The position numbers and the translations under genes were made by a program. 64,000 nucleotides of DNA. Origin: Roseivirga sp. BDSF3-8 (GTDB lineage: Bacteria > Bacteroidota > Bacteroidia > Cytophagales > Cyclobacteriaceae). Where the stretch lies: contig NZ_JBGNFV010000001.1 of assembly GCF_041449215.1 (NCBI RefSeq), positions 5,721,001-5,785,000 of the forward strand, read 5' to 3'. The notes under the pieces are model-generated. The model was not told the DNA's origin and ran no database searches. It was given only the letters and a program-made list of their open reading frames with translations. Positions 35,982-47,988 of the stretch are shown here, piece after piece. How positions within the stretch are numbered: position 1 is the stretch's first letter; each line of letters begins with the position of its first letter.

Positions 35982-38900
35982 TCAGGTTGTCGTGGCTTTT
36001 TCAGGGATACTTGTGTCATAATTCAGGTTAGGTGAAAGCCAGCGTTCTAACTCTTCGGTGAGGATACCCTTACGGAAGGCGATATCTTCTACCTGATCTT
36101 TGGCTATTTTTCCAAGTCCAAAATATCTAGATTGAGGGTGTGCATAATACAGTCCGCTCACACTTGAAGCCGGGTACATGGCCAGGTTTTCAGTTAGCGA
36201 TATCCCGGCCTCCTCTTCTGCATTCAGTAAATTAAACAAGGTCACTTTTTCCGTATGGTCGGGACAACCCGGATAACCCGGGGCAGGTCGTATACCCCTG
36301 TATTTCTCTCTGATAAGGTCGTCGTTTTCCAGCTTTTCATCGCTGGCATATCCCCATAGCTCTTTTCGAACCCTGGCGTGCATAAGCTCAGCAAAGGCTT
36401 CGGCCAACCTGTCAGCAAGGGCCTTCACCATGATGGCATTATAGTCATCATGATCAGCCTCAAACTTTTCAACCCACTTCTCTATACCTATACCCGCCGT
36501 AACTGCAAACCCTCCAATGTAGTCACCAAGACCGGATTCGAGAGGGGCGACAAAGTCAGAGAAGGCCATATTAGGTACACCGGAGGCTTTTTTTCCTTGC
36601 TGTCTTAACGTATGGAAACGGGTAAGCTCTCTGGTTCGCTCATCATCTTCGTACACAATGATAGTATCGTGCTCTTCAGTATTGGCCGGATAGAACCCCA
36701 CAACAGCCCTTGCTTCCAGCCACTTTTCATCAATAATACGCTGAAGCATACCCTGAGCATCATCAAATAGCTTTCTGGCCTCCGTACCTACGTTTCCGTC
36801 GTCAAATATTTTAGGGTATCTGCCTTTAAGCTCCCATGTATGAAAGAACGGTGTCCAGTCGATATACCTGGCTATCTCCTCTAAAGGGTAGTTCTTAAAG
36901 GTTTTATTACCCAGTAAATTCGGTTTGGAGATGTCAGCAGGATCCCATTCTATTTTCACCTTATTACTACGGGCTTCCTCAATAGGGATGTATTTCTTCT
37001 CTTTGCCACGGTTTTTATGCCCTTCGCGCAGGCGTTCGTATTCGTCACGAATGTTAGCCGTGTACTCGCCTTTATTCTTACCAAGCAGACTGTTAGCTAC
37101 AGTAACACTTCTGGAAGCATCCGCTACATGTATCACCGGATGGCCATACTCAGGCGCTAACTTCACCGCTGTATGTATACGTGAGGTAGTAGCCCCTCCG
37201 ATCAGCAGCGGGGTGTCCATTCCTCTGGCCTGCATTTCGCGTGCTACATATACCATTTCATCAAGAGAGGGTGTAATAAGACCACTTAGGCCAATAATAT
37301 CCACTTCATTCTTTTCGGCCTCTTCCAAAATCCGCTCAAGCGAAACCATAACGCCCAGGTCGATCACCTCATAGTTATTACAGGCGAGCACCACACCTAC
37401 AATATTTTTACCAATATCATGTACATCCCCCTTTACCGTAGCCATTAGAATACGGCCAGCATTCCGGGAAGCATCCGCATTCTTCTTTTTCTCTTCTTCG
37501 AGAAAAGGTAACAGATAGGCCACCGCCTTTTTCATCACACGCGCAGACTTCACTACCTGGGGCAGAAACATTTTACCGGCGCCAAATAGATCTCCTACTA
37601 CGTTCATCCCAGCCATCAAAGGACCCTCAATGACCTCTAGGGGCTTATCTGCCTTTTGCCTTGCTTCTTCCGTGTCCTGTTCGATGTACTCAACAATACC
37701 TTTTACAAGCGAGTGAGAAAGTCTCTCTTCCACAGGTGCCTGGCGCCAGGCGTCATCCTTTACTTTAGCTTTACCGCCCTGCCCCCGGATACTCTCGGCA
37801 TGTTCTATAAGCTGCTCGGTAGCTTCAGCGTGCTTATTTAATAATACATCTTCCACTTTGCGGAGCAGATCCTTATCTATTTCTTCATAGACTTCGATCA
37901 TACCCGCATTTACTATGCCCATATCCATCCCTGCCTTAATAGCATGGTATAGAAATGCAGAATGCATAGCCTCACGCACGATATCGTTTCCTCGAAATGA
38001 GAAAGAGATATTACTAACACCCCCACTAACCAAGGCATGGGGAAGGTTATTTTTGATCCACTCTACGGTACGTATATAGTCTACTGCATAATTATTATGC
38101 TCCTCTATCCCCGTAGCGACTGTCAGAATATTAGGATCAAAAATGATATCTTCCGGAGGAAAGCCAACTTTTTCCGTCAGGATGCGGTAGCTTCGCTCAC
38201 AAATTTCAATACGTCTTTCATAATTGTCCGCCTGGCCTTGTTCATCAAAAGCCATAACAATTACCGCAGCACCATATTTCCTTACCAGGCGAGCAAGCTG
38301 AATGAACTTCTCCTCACCTTCTTTCAGACTAATAGAGTTTACGATCGATTTACCCTGAACGCATTTCAGCCCCTCCTCTATTACCGTCCACTTGGAAGAG
38401 TCTATCATAATAGGCAGGCGCGCAATGTCAGGCTCTGACATCATCAGGTGTAGAAAAGTAGTCATAACCTGCTCAGAGTCAAGCATGCCTTCATCCATGT
38501 TGACATCAATGACCTGGGCCCCACCTTCTACCTGGTTAACCGCTACAGATAGTGCTTCCTCGTAGTTCTCTTCTTTTACAAGTCTGGCAAACTTCCGTGA
38601 TCCGGTCACATTGGTACGTTCCCCAACATTGATAAAATTAGTCTCAGGCCTCACTACCAGGGGCTCAAGCCCACTGAATCGGGTTCGCACAGGCTGCTTA
38701 GGAATAACTCTTGGTGAATACTTGGCAGCTACATCAGCTATGGCCCTGATATGATCCGGTGTAGTACCGCAGCACCCCCCGATAATGTTTATAAGGCCCT
38801 CAGATAGAAAGCTCTCAATGGTGGCTGCCATTGCCTCAGGGGACTCATCGTATTCGCCAAACTCATTTGGCAGGCCCGCATTTGGGTGGGCGCTTATGTA

Positions 38901-39692
38901 AGTATTAGATACACGGCTTAGCTCCTTAATATATTGCTTAAGCTGCTTGGCTCCCAATGCGCAGTTGAGACCAACGCTAAGCAGGGGCATATGGCTGATC
39001 GATATCCAAAAAGCCTCAGTGGTCTGTCCCGACAGAGTTCTCCCGCTGGCATCGGTAATAGTACCTGACACCATAGTAGGGATTACTTTACCGGTCGCAT
39101 CGCAATAGTCACTAATGGCAAATAGCGCTGCTTTGCAGTTGAGGGTATCAAAAACAGTCTCTACCAGGAATATATCAGCCCCCCCTTCTGCCAGCCCCTT
39201 CACTTGCTCGTAGTAGGCTACGCGGAGATCATCGAAGGTTACCGCTCGGTAACCGGGATTATTCACATCCGGAGAAATACTGGCAGTGCGGTTTGTAGGA
39301 CCTATTGAACCTGCCACAAACCTGGGTTTGGATGGGTCTTTAGCCGTAAACTCTTCGGCTACTTCTTTAGCAATTTTTGCCGATTGATAATTGAGGTCAT
39401 ACACGGCCTCCTCAAGTTTATAATCTGCCTGTGCGATACTGGTTCCACTAAAGGTATTAGTCTCCAGAATATCCGCACCAGCCTCGAGGTACTCAGCATG
39501 TATTGCTCTGATAATATCCGGTCGGGTTAAAGAAAGAAGGTCGTTATTGCCTTTGAGGTCAAAAGTATGATCCTTAAACCTTTCTCCTCTAAAATCTTCC
39601 TCGGTAAGTTTGTACCGTTGGATCATGGTACCCATGGCTCCGTCGAGCACAAGAATACGGTCCTTAATAACTGAAAAAATGGGTGCGCTCAT
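35982..39692 (-). CDS. metH: Cobalamin-dependent methionine synthase
   Basis: 1236 aa, full length with all four modules. Homocysteine domain with zinc Cys ligands (GLNCALGA and [12 protein letters not shown]), methyl-THF pterin domain ([17 protein letters not shown]), B12 domain with the cobalt-binding [18 protein letters not shown], and the C-terminal reactivation (SAM-binding) domain including [16 protein letters not shown]. Transfers methyl from methyl-THF to homocysteine via methylcobalamin. First gene of an operon with metF, behind a SAM-I riboswitch; needs B12 supplied by synthesis or uptake. Confidence 0.97.
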   Translation of the reverse strand: MSAPIFSVIKDRILVLDGAMGTMIQRYKLTEEDFRGERFKDHTFDLKGNNDLLSLTRPDIIRAIHAEYLEAGADILETNTFSGTSIAQADYKLEEAVYDLNYQSAKIAKEVAEEFTAKDPSKPRFVAGSIGPTNRTASISPDVNNPGYRAVTFDDLRVAYYEQVKGLAEGGADIFLVETVFDTLNCKAALFAISDYCDATGKVIPTMVSGTITDASGRTLSGQTTEAFWISISHMPLLSVGLNCALGAKQLKQYIKELSRVSNTYISAHPNAGLPNEFGEYDESPEAMAATIESFLSEGLINIIGGCCGTTPDHIRAIADVAAKYSPRVIPKQPVRTRFSGLEPLVVRPETNFINVGERTNVTGSRKFARLVKEENYEEALSVAVNQVEGGAQVIDVNMDEGMLDSEQVMTTFLHLMMSEPDIARLPIMIDSSKWTVIEEGLKCVQGKSIVNSISLKEGEEKFIQLARLVRKYGAAVIVMAFDEQGQADNYERRIEICERSYRILTEKVGFPPEDIIFDPNILTVATGIEEHNNYAVDYIRTVEWIKNNLPHALVSGGVSNISFSFRGNDIVREAMHSAFLYHAIKAGMDMGIVNAGMIEVYEEIDKDLLRKVEDVLLNKHAEATEQLIEHAESIRGQGGKAKVKDDAWRQAPVEERLSHSLVKGIVEYIEQDTEEARQKADKPLEVIEGPLMAGMNVVGDLFGAGKMFLPQVVKSARVMKKAVAYLLPFLEEEKKKNADASRNAGRILMATVKGDVHDIGKNIVGVVLACNNYEVIDLGVMVSLERILEEAEKNEVDIIGLSGLITPSLDEMVYVAREMQARGMDTPLLIGGATTSRIHTAVKLAPEYGHPVIHVADASRSVTVANSLLGKNKGEYTANIRDEYERLREGHKNRGKEKKYIPIEEARSNKVKIEWDPADISKPNLLGNKTFKNYPLEEIARYIDWTPFFHTWELKGRYPKIFDDGNVGTEARKLFDDAQGMLQRIIDEKWLEARAVVGFYPANTEEHDTIIVYEDDERTRELTRFHTLRQQGKKASGVPNMAFSDFVAPLESGLGDYIGGFAVTAGIGIEKWVEKFEADHDDYNAIMVKALADRLAEAFAELMHARVRKELWGYASDEKLENDDLIREKYRGIRPAPGYPGCPDHTEKVTLFNLLNAEEEAGISLTENLAMYPASSVSGLYYAHPQSRYFGLGKIAKDQVEDIAFRKGILTEELERWLSPNLNYDTSIPEKATTT

Positions 39693-39753
39693 TGGCTAAA
39701 ATTTTCACATTTGGCGCTTATCTAGAAAGAGGAAGAGGTAAAACCTATCACCA

Positions 39754-39863
39754 CTTATCTTCTTCCGGATTGTGACAGGGGTATCCGGAATGGGAATTAG
39801 CACCAAGTTTGCCAAGGTTGCCAAGACATCAAAGGGCCCAATCCCTCCGTCTTTCTCGATAAG
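39754..39863 (-). promoter_or_regulatory. SAM-I (S-box) riboswitch controlling metH-metF
   Basis: Read on the minus strand, the 110 bases contain the S-box core in order: P1 strand CTTATC, GGAGGGATTGGGCCC, GATG, TTGGCAACC, GGTGCTAATTCC, a P4 stem TTCCGGAT...ATCCGGAA and the closing P1 strand GATAAG. P1 pairs CTTATC with GATAAG exactly. SAM-I elements shut off methionine genes when S-adenosylmethionine is abundant. It lies about 60 bases before the metH ATG with no intrinsic terminator obvious in between, so control may act on translation. A GAAGA-rich stretch follows. Confidence 0.93.
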
Positions 39864-39871
39864 TACTCATA

Positions 39872-39903
39872 CAAATGTAATGAACTAAAGCGAATTGCAC
39901 AGA
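39872..39903 (-). promoter_or_regulatory. Promoter of the metH riboswitch transcript
   Basis: Minus strand: TACATTTG (-7 consensus TAnnTTTG, exact) at 39879-39872 and TCTG (one mismatch to TTTG) at 39903-39900, separated by 20 bases. Transcription would start close to the first base of riboswitch stem P1, which supports both calls. Confidence 0.7.
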
Positions 39904-40043
39904 TTATGCATGGAAATTTTTTCCTTAAATATTCATACCATAGTCCTGCAAACGTTCGAACTTTCTATTTGAAAGTGATTTAGTAAAAAGGAAAGTATAG
40001 GAAGAATTGTAATTTAGCCGCAGACCATCAGATTTGTGACCTT

Positions 40044-40928
40044 ATGCTAAAATTAGCTGCAGTAGATATTGGATCCAATGCCGTGCGCATGCAAGTATCC
40101 CGGGTAATAGACCGTGAGGGCTCTTATTTCCTGAAAAAAATGGAATACGTACGTTTTCCTTTACGTCTGGGACATGATGTATTTACAGAAAACAGGATCG
40201 GACAGGAAAATGCGGGCAAATTTCTAAAGCTGATGGAAGCTTTTAAGATCCTGATGGATTTATATGAAGTAGACGACTGCATGGCCCTTGCCACTTCAGC
40301 AATGCGTGAGGCTGAAAACGGGCTAGAGATTACAAAGGAGGTAAAGGAAAAGCTAGGCCTTGATATACGGATTATCGACGGAGATGAAGAGGCAGATCTG
40401 ATAAACAGAGGGTTACAGTCATTTTTAACGGATAAGACCTATTTGCATATAGATGTGGGCGGGGGTAGTACTGAGCTGAATCTGTACATTCGTAAAGAAA
40501 AGGTGGCCAGCCGCTCCTTCCCTATTGGTTCGGTGAGATCTTTGGAAAAACATGACGACCCGGCGGTTTGGGTAGAAATGAAAGATTGGGTATTACACCA
40601 CCTTAAACGCAGGCACAGTAAAGTAGTCAGTATAGGTACCGGGGGTAACATTAATAAGCTTTCTGACCTTGCAGGTAAGAAACCCGGCAAGACTATCGGA
40701 ATAGAAAAATTGGAAGAAGTTCAGCAATATATCGGGCAGTTTTCACTTGAAGACCGGATTAATATACTGGAGCTGAATCCGGACAGGGCAGATGTAATCC
40801 TGCCGGCATCTGACATCTACCTCTCCGTAATGCGGTGGGCGGACTCCGGCCGCATTCTGGTACCAGAGGTAGGCCTTAAGGATGGAATGCTGCAAACTAT
40901 GATAGACCGTAACCTGGGAGAAAAATAA
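40044..40928 (+). CDS. Exopolyphosphatase, Ppx/GppA family
   Basis: 294 aa, ASKHA fold: phosphate-1 loop VDIGSNAVRM at the N-terminus and phosphate-2 loop IDVGGGSTEL near residue 140; SIGTGGNINKL near residue 205 completes the ATPase-like core. Cleaves terminal phosphate from polyphosphate, or the 5' phosphate of pppGpp. Shorter than E. coli Ppx (lacks its C-terminal HD domain), as usual for the single-domain branch. It converges on ppk1, the enzyme that makes polyphosphate, with a shared bidirectional terminator. Confidence 0.9.
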   Translation: MLKLAAVDIGSNAVRMQVSRVIDREGSYFLKKMEYVRFPLRLGHDVFTENRIGQENAGKFLKLMEAFKILMDLYEVDDCMALATSAMREAENGLEITKEVKEKLGLDIRIIDGDEEADLINRGLQSFLTDKTYLHIDVGGGSTELNLYIRKEKVASRSFPIGSVRSLEKHDDPAVWVEMKDWVLHHLKRRHSKVVSIGTGGNINKLSDLAGKKPGKTIGIEKLEEVQQYIGQFSLEDRINILELNPDRADVILPASDIYLSVMRWADSGRILVPEVGLKDGMLQTMIDRNLGEK

Positions 40929-40954
40929 AAAGAGAGCTTTATCTACTCTCTTTT
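40928..40954. terminator. Bidirectional terminator between ppx and ppk1
   Basis: Perfect inverted repeat AAAAGAGAG / CTCTCTTTT with nine-base loop; A and T runs on each side allow it to act in both directions. Confidence 0.8.
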
Positions 40955-40995
40955 AGGACGCCTGGCTTTGTGGCGGTATTTCTTATCTCAATGTT

Positions 40996-43161
40996 TTAGA
41001 ACAGCTTCGCATCCTGGATGTCATCCAGAGTCACTTCATAAAATTCTTTGTGTATGTTAAAGGGAGGCTCTCCGGTACTTTCCTTGATAGTATAGCTTCC
41101 ATCCTCATTCATAATATAGGCATTTACATTATCCCTTAAATTGTATCTGAGGATATTAATGACCTGTTGCTTCAACAGACTGTTTTGAACCAGGAATAGG
41201 CTCTCAATTCTTCTATCAAAGCTGCGAACCATCACGTCGGCACTTCCACTATATAAAATGGGGTCATTATCATTATGGAAATAATAAATGCGGCTATGCT
41301 CCAGAAAATCACCAACTATACTACCAACCTCAATATTTTCACTCAAGCCGGGGCGATTAGGCCTTAAGCAACAAATACCTCTTATGATAAGCTTAATCTT
41401 AACTCCAGCCTGAGAGGCAGCATAAAGCTCGGCGATGGTCTCCCTGTCTTCCAGAGAGTTGATTTTGATCACAATTCCGCTGGCTTTGCCCTGACGGGCA
41501 TTATCCGCCTCTTTCCTTATCAGCTCTATAAGCTGCTGCCTCATATCGCGCGGAGCGGTGATAAGGTTACGGTAAATAGTAGGTATGCTATGCCCCGTAA
41601 TGGCATTAAAGAACTCAGAGACGTCATTGCATACCTGTTCATTGGTGGTAAGCAGGCCCAGATCTGTGTATAGTCTGGCAGTATCTTCGTTATAGTTACC
41701 ACTACTCATGTGCACATAGCGGGTAACCTTTTCCTCCACCTGTCGCACGATGAGCATCAGCTTAGTGTGGGTTTTAAAGCTGCTGATACCATAGATAACA
41801 AAGCAGCCAGCCTTCTGCAGCCTTCTTGCCTCGCGCATGTTATTCTCTTCGTCAAAGCGTGCTTTTACCTCGAACAGAACAGAAATATGCTTCCCATTCT
41901 CTGCTGCACGCAGAAGAGCATTAGTAACACGACTTTCCTTTGCCAACCGGTAAATGGTGAGCTTTATGGAAAGTACATCCGGATCATCAGCAGCCCTGTC
42001 CAGCAGTTCCAGTAAGGGTTCAATGCTATTATAGGGGTGATGAAGCAAAATATCCCGGTCATCAAGCACCTCGTAGATGTCAGTCTCACCCTGCTCACTA
42101 TAGCTTAGCGGTGGTACCTGTGGGTGCCTGTCCGGCATTCTGTCTTTAAACTCGGTATGATTAACGATAGACCATAGGCCTGTAAGGTCAATCATCCCCC
42201 CTTCGGGTGCCCGAAATACATTATCCTCATCGATTTCCCATCGGTTTTTAAGGATGCGAAGCATCCACCTGTCACAAGTCTCCTCTACCTCTATACGTAC
42301 AACCCGGCCGGTTTTACGGGTTTTCAGCTTACGCTTTAGCTCTTCCAGAAAGTTGGCCTCGATATCATCGCTTTCCTCAAGCGTAAAATCACCATTACGA
42401 ATGATACGGAATAAGTTTACTGACTGAATCTCAATGTTTCTGAAAAGCTTGGCAATGTGCTCTCGGATAATCTCCTCGATAGGCACAAAAAGAATCTCCC
42501 CATTATGCTCTATCTCATAAAAGCGAGGGAGGTTTTGCGGAACCTGTATAAAACTGAGCTTTTTCTGGTCTTTCTTATCTGTCTGGCTAACGGTTACCAC
42601 CCCAAAGATCAGGAGCTTATTCATGAGTATGGGGAAGGTGTGGTAACTATCATAAACCATGGGGGTAAGCATAGGAAAGATAGTCTTCCGAAAGTAGTTC
42701 TTTACCTTCTCTTTCTGGTCTTCGTCCAGATCCGATATTTTAGCGATCTTAAATTGGTTCTCGGCAAAAAGGGGTCTGAGCCTTTTGATAAAATACTCGT
42801 TCTGAGCCCGAACAAAGTCCTGAGCCTCAGTGAGTAATTTTTTTCGGAATGGCAATTCTCTTAGGCCACTATAGTCAATACGCTCCTTACCATAATCAAT
42901 GTAGTTATACAAACTACCGATACGGATCATAAAAAACTCATCGAGGTTAGAAGCGGTAATGGCCATGAATTTGAGCCTCTCGAAGATATTACGGTCGAGA
43001 TGCCTGGCCTGATCAAGTACACGGTGATTAAATTTCAACCAGCTGAGATCGCGGCTGATGAAATCTGACTTTTTTACAAGGTTATTGACGCGATCAATAG
43101 AAACGACTCGTTCCACGGTATCGATGGTTTTTAAAGCTGACTTTACAAAAAGTTTTTTCAA
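40996..43161 (-). CDS. ppk1: Polyphosphate kinase 1
   Basis: 721 aa. Polymerises phosphate from ATP into polyphosphate. N-terminal domain FISRDLSWLKFNHRVLDQA; head domain; then the two PLD-like catalytic domains with the His-bearing segments SSFKTHTKLMLIVR and EHSRIYYFHND, and the Arg-containing LSIKLTIYR. Complete length. A probable polyP cycle is encoded here together with the convergent Ppx. Only 27 bases separate its start from the gyrB terminator. Confidence 0.96.
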   Translation of the reverse strand: MKKLFVKSALKTIDTVERVVSIDRVNNLVKKSDFISRDLSWLKFNHRVLDQARHLDRNIFERLKFMAITASNLDEFFMIRIGSLYNYIDYGKERIDYSGLRELPFRKKLLTEAQDFVRAQNEYFIKRLRPLFAENQFKIAKISDLDEDQKEKVKNYFRKTIFPMLTPMVYDSYHTFPILMNKLLIFGVVTVSQTDKKDQKKLSFIQVPQNLPRFYEIEHNGEILFVPIEEIIREHIAKLFRNIEIQSVNLFRIIRNGDFTLEESDDIEANFLEELKRKLKTRKTGRVVRIEVEETCDRWMLRILKNRWEIDEDNVFRAPEGGMIDLTGLWSIVNHTEFKDRMPDRHPQVPPLSYSEQGETDIYEVLDDRDILLHHPYNSIEPLLELLDRAADDPDVLSIKLTIYRLAKESRVTNALLRAAENGKHISVLFEVKARFDEENNMREARRLQKAGCFVIYGISSFKTHTKLMLIVRQVEEKVTRYVHMSSGNYNEDTARLYTDLGLLTTNEQVCNDVSEFFNAITGHSIPTIYRNLITAPRDMRQQLIELIRKEADNARQGKASGIVIKINSLEDRETIAELYAASQAGVKIKLIIRGICCLRPNRPGLSENIEVGSIVGDFLEHSRIYYFHNDNDPILYSGSADVMVRSFDRRIESLFLVQNSLLKQQVINILRYNLRDNVNAYIMNEDGSYTIKESTGEPPFNIHKEFYEVTLDDIQDAKLF

Positions 43162-43189
43162 TAAGATATAATAAAAACAATGGCCAGAT

Positions 43190-43218
43190 AAAAAATCCCG
43201 GACACTACCGGGATTTTT
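43190..43218 (-). terminator. gyrB terminator
   Basis: Perfect 11-bp inverted repeat AAAAATCCCGG / CCGGGATTTTT with a six-base loop, 12 bases past the gyrB stop and before the ppk1 start. Confidence 0.92.
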
Positions 43219-43230
43219 ATAATCGGAATA

Positions 43231-45228
<1,998 letters not shown>

Positions 45229-45352
45229 TTATTACCAGTTTTGGGCGGATAAAAAGCACAGTAAATCAAGCGAAAAGAAATGAAGGTAGCAAAGAGCGGC
45301 TTTCGCCGCCTTTACAGTATTTTTAACACAGACCTAAGCCTGTCAGGAAAAA

Positions 45353-45913
45353 TCAAATCAGTATTGGCTTCCTGTTCAACAGCTTACTAAGCTCGGGTGG
45401 TCCGGTAAAGTGCCTCCCTCTGAAGTCATCCATCTCATCCAGGGTTTCCGCACTTAATAGTTCAGCCATACGCTCCATAGCCTGACCGGAAATAGCATAA
45501 GGAGGTAGTGAAAAACTCAGATGGTACCCTTCACAAAGGGCGACCAACTGAAACTCTTCGGTTTCCTCGATAGGTATATCCTCGATTATACAATTGTTAA
45601 TGAAATGATCCAGCGAAAAATTGAGCCCTAAAGTCTTTTTCTTTAGGTGTTCTTCAATACGTGCATTTTCGGAGAAAAAAGAATCCATTCTGCGGAGCGA
45701 GTCCCTGGACATACGATTTCTCATGCCCTCGAAGCACCCGAAGCACATCGCAAACTCAAAAACGGTATCCTCAATGTTAAAGTCCGGATATCTCCTATAT
45801 GATTTCTGAATAAGATAAGGTTCTCCCGATAGAAGAGATTTCTTGCATTCAATGCAATGTTCAAAGGGTTTTTCCGTAGCAGAGGAGAAAAACCTGTGTG
45901 GAATGGTTGTCAT
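45353..45913 (-). CDS. Hypothetical protein with CxxC zinc-ribbon-like motifs
   Basis: 186 aa, cytoplasmic. Two Cys pairs, HCIECKKSLL near residue 20 and CFGCFEG near residue 58, are arranged like a treble-clef/zinc-ribbon site. The remainder is helical with acidic patches (IIEDIPIEETEEF) and ends FRGRHFTGPPELSKLL. I do not recognise the family. Possibly nucleic-acid or protein binding through zinc; no neighbour gives a clue. Confidence 0.65.
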   Translation of the reverse strand: MTTIPHRFFSSATEKPFEHCIECKKSLLSGEPYLIQKSYRRYPDFNIEDTVFEFAMCFGCFEGMRNRMSRDSLRRMDSFFSENARIEEHLKKKTLGLNFSLDHFINNCIIEDIPIEETEEFQLVALCEGYHLSFSLPPYAISGQAMERMAELLSAETLDEMDDFRGRHFTGPPELSKLLNRKPILI

Positions 45914-45970
45914 CTTAAGTGGTGTTTATTTGTTCATAATTTAAACAATAAATAATGTAATTATACCACT

Positions 45971-46336
45971 TCAGTAAGTGCCAACTCGTAACATGACAAG
46001 GGTACACCCTTCAACTGTCTGGATGCCTTTCTCTTCTGCTTTCTTAATTAATTCAAAATTTTCTGTTCCAGGGTTAAAAATTATTCGTTTGGGAGAAAGT
46101 GAAAATATGTAATCATACCACTCAGCCTGGTTGTGTGGTCCGATATATAGTGTTACTGTGTCAACACCCTCAACCCCGGGTTCTTCACGAAGATTAAGAA
46201 TATCTTTCCCGGCTACTTCCCCCTTTTTTATACCTACCGGCACAATCTCATGCCCATATTCAGTCAGCATATGTGATGCCCGGTAGGCAAAACGTGCAGG
46301 GTTTGGGGTAGCACCTAATACGACGGTTTTTTTCAT
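45971..46336 (-). CDS. CoA-binding domain protein (YccU type)
   Basis: 121 aa single Rossmann-like domain: VVLGATPNPARFAYRASHML (nucleotide-binding loop), YGHEIVPVGIKKGEV, and late CTLVMLRVGTY. Matches the small CoA_binding family of succinyl-CoA-synthetase-like folds. Short stand-alone members may bind CoA or a related nucleotide; role unknown. Confidence 0.88.
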   Translation of the reverse strand: MKKTVVLGATPNPARFAYRASHMLTEYGHEIVPVGIKKGEVAGKDILNLREEPGVEGVDTVTLYIGPHNQAEWYDYIFSLSPKRIIFNPGTENFELIKKAEEKGIQTVEGCTLVMLRVGTY

Positions 46337-46389
46337 TATTCCTGAATTATCTATGGCTTATAAACAGGAAAATGACTCATAGGTTGTAT

Positions 46390-47964
46390 CTAAATAGATT
46401 TTCCGTATTTGGCTGCCAGCTTTTCTGCACATCTTTCACCATCCATTGCAGCCGAAACAATGCCTCCGGCGTATCCTGCGCCTTCCCCGCACGGGTATAA
46501 TCTGGATATACGGGTATGCTCGAACGTTTGCCGGTCCCTCGGGATCTGGACAGGTGATGATGTTCTGCTCTCAACTCCAACTATTTGAGCCTCATTGGTA
46601 AAATACCCCCTCATTTTTCTTCCAAATGATTGGAAGCCGGAAGCTAACCTCTTGGCAATTAGGCCAGGTAACACCTCATTAAGGTCAGTGCTTGCCAGTC
46701 CTGGCTGGTATGAGGTATCCGGCAGACTAGCGGATACTTTTCCGTGGGTAAAGTCAACCAGACGCTGAGCCGGTGCCACCTGAGTACTCCCCCCCGCTAT
46801 GAAAGCCTTTTGTTCTACATCTTGCTGAAACCGGAGTGCCGACAGTTTACCAAATTTCTGATAGTCAGGGAGGTCTTCAGGGTGTACGGCAACCACTATA
46901 CCACTATTAGCATACTTACTATCCCGCCTGCTGGGGCTCATACCGTTAACGACAATCTCACCAGGAGCCGTTGCCGCAGGCACTATAAAGCCGCCGGGAC
47001 ACATGCAAAATGAAAATACACCTCTTTCTATACGGTCATGACTAACCTGCTGGACCAATGAATAAGATGAGGCAGGTAACCAGGGACCACGGTCCGGTGT
47101 ATGGTACTGGATACTATCTATCAATTCCTGATTATGCTCTACCCGTACCCCAAGAGCAAAAGGTTTAGCTTCTATCTCCACCTCCTGCCGTTGCAGCATA
47201 TCAAAAATATCCCGCGCACTGTGCCCCGTGGCAAGTATCACCCCTACCCCACTGATCTTTTCGCCGCCGGCCAGTATCACTCCGGATACGGAACCTGAGC
47301 TCAAGACAAGATCAGTGACACGCGCATTGAACCTTACCTCACCACCAGCTTCCAGTATGCTTTCCCTAAGGTCAGCTACAATCCGGGGAAGCTTATTGGT
47401 CCCTATATGAGGATGGGCATCGATAAGAATTTCCTCGCGAGCGCCGTGAGCTACCAGTATCTCCAGTATCCGTTGTACATCGCCGCGTTTCTTAGAACGG
47501 GTATAAAGCTTTCCATCACTGTATGTGCCAGCACCACCTTCACCAAAGCAGTAATTACTGTTCGGATTAACAATATGCTTTTTATTAATAGCAGCCAGGT
47601 CCCTCCTTCTGGCACGCACATCCTTACCCCGCTCCAATAATACGGGCTTTATGCCTAACTCTATCAAACGTAAGGCCGCGAACATTCCTGCTGGGCCAGC
47701 TCCTACTATAATGGCTTCCGGCGCCTTGCTCACATCCGGATAATCTCTCCGGTATGATATACGGGGAGGCAGGCTTTCATCAGATATAAGCGCCTGAATA
47801 TTTACTTTGATGTTTTTCTGCCGGGCATCTATGCTACGTTTAAGTAAGCGTACCTGCACAGACTCATCCGGGGAAACACGGGCCTTCTTTTTGATAGCCG
47901 GCTCAAGCTGGTCGGGGTTGAAGGCTTCGCTGGGGCTTAGAACAATATTCAGAGTTTTATTCAC
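46390..47964 (-). CDS. FAD-dependent dehydrogenase of unknown substrate
   Basis: 524 aa. Begins with an ~80-residue N-terminal domain (PAIKKKARVSPDESVQVRLLKRSIDARQK), then a dinucleotide-binding fold IIVGAGPAGMFAALRLIELGIKPVLLERG at residue ~86. Later signatures are YCFGEGGAGTYSDGKLYTRSKKRG, ATGHSARDIFDMLQ, FSFCMCPGGFIVPAA and YPCGEGAGYAGGIVSAAMDGERCAE. This is the conserved bacterial family of uncharacterised FAD-dependent dehydrogenases related to geranylgeranyl reductases. 53 bases separate it from the CoA-binding gene, so both may be one operon. Confidence 0.9.
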   Translation of the reverse strand: MNKTLNIVLSPSEAFNPDQLEPAIKKKARVSPDESVQVRLLKRSIDARQKNIKVNIQALISDESLPPRISYRRDYPDVSKAPEAIIVGAGPAGMFAALRLIELGIKPVLLERGKDVRARRRDLAAINKKHIVNPNSNYCFGEGGAGTYSDGKLYTRSKKRGDVQRILEILVAHGAREEILIDAHPHIGTNKLPRIVADLRESILEAGGEVRFNARVTDLVLSSGSVSGVILAGGEKISGVGVILATGHSARDIFDMLQRQEVEIEAKPFALGVRVEHNQELIDSIQYHTPDRGPWLPASSYSLVQQVSHDRIERGVFSFCMCPGGFIVPAATAPGEIVVNGMSPSRRDSKYANSGIVVAVHPEDLPDYQKFGKLSALRFQQDVEQKAFIAGGSTQVAPAQRLVDFTHGKVSASLPDTSYQPGLASTDLNEVLPGLIAKRLASGFQSFGRKMRGYFTNEAQIVGVESRTSSPVQIPRDRQTFEHTRISRLYPCGEGAGYAGGIVSAAMDGERCAEKLAAKYGKSI

Positions 47965-47988
47965 TGTAATCTGCCGATTATTAGGATA

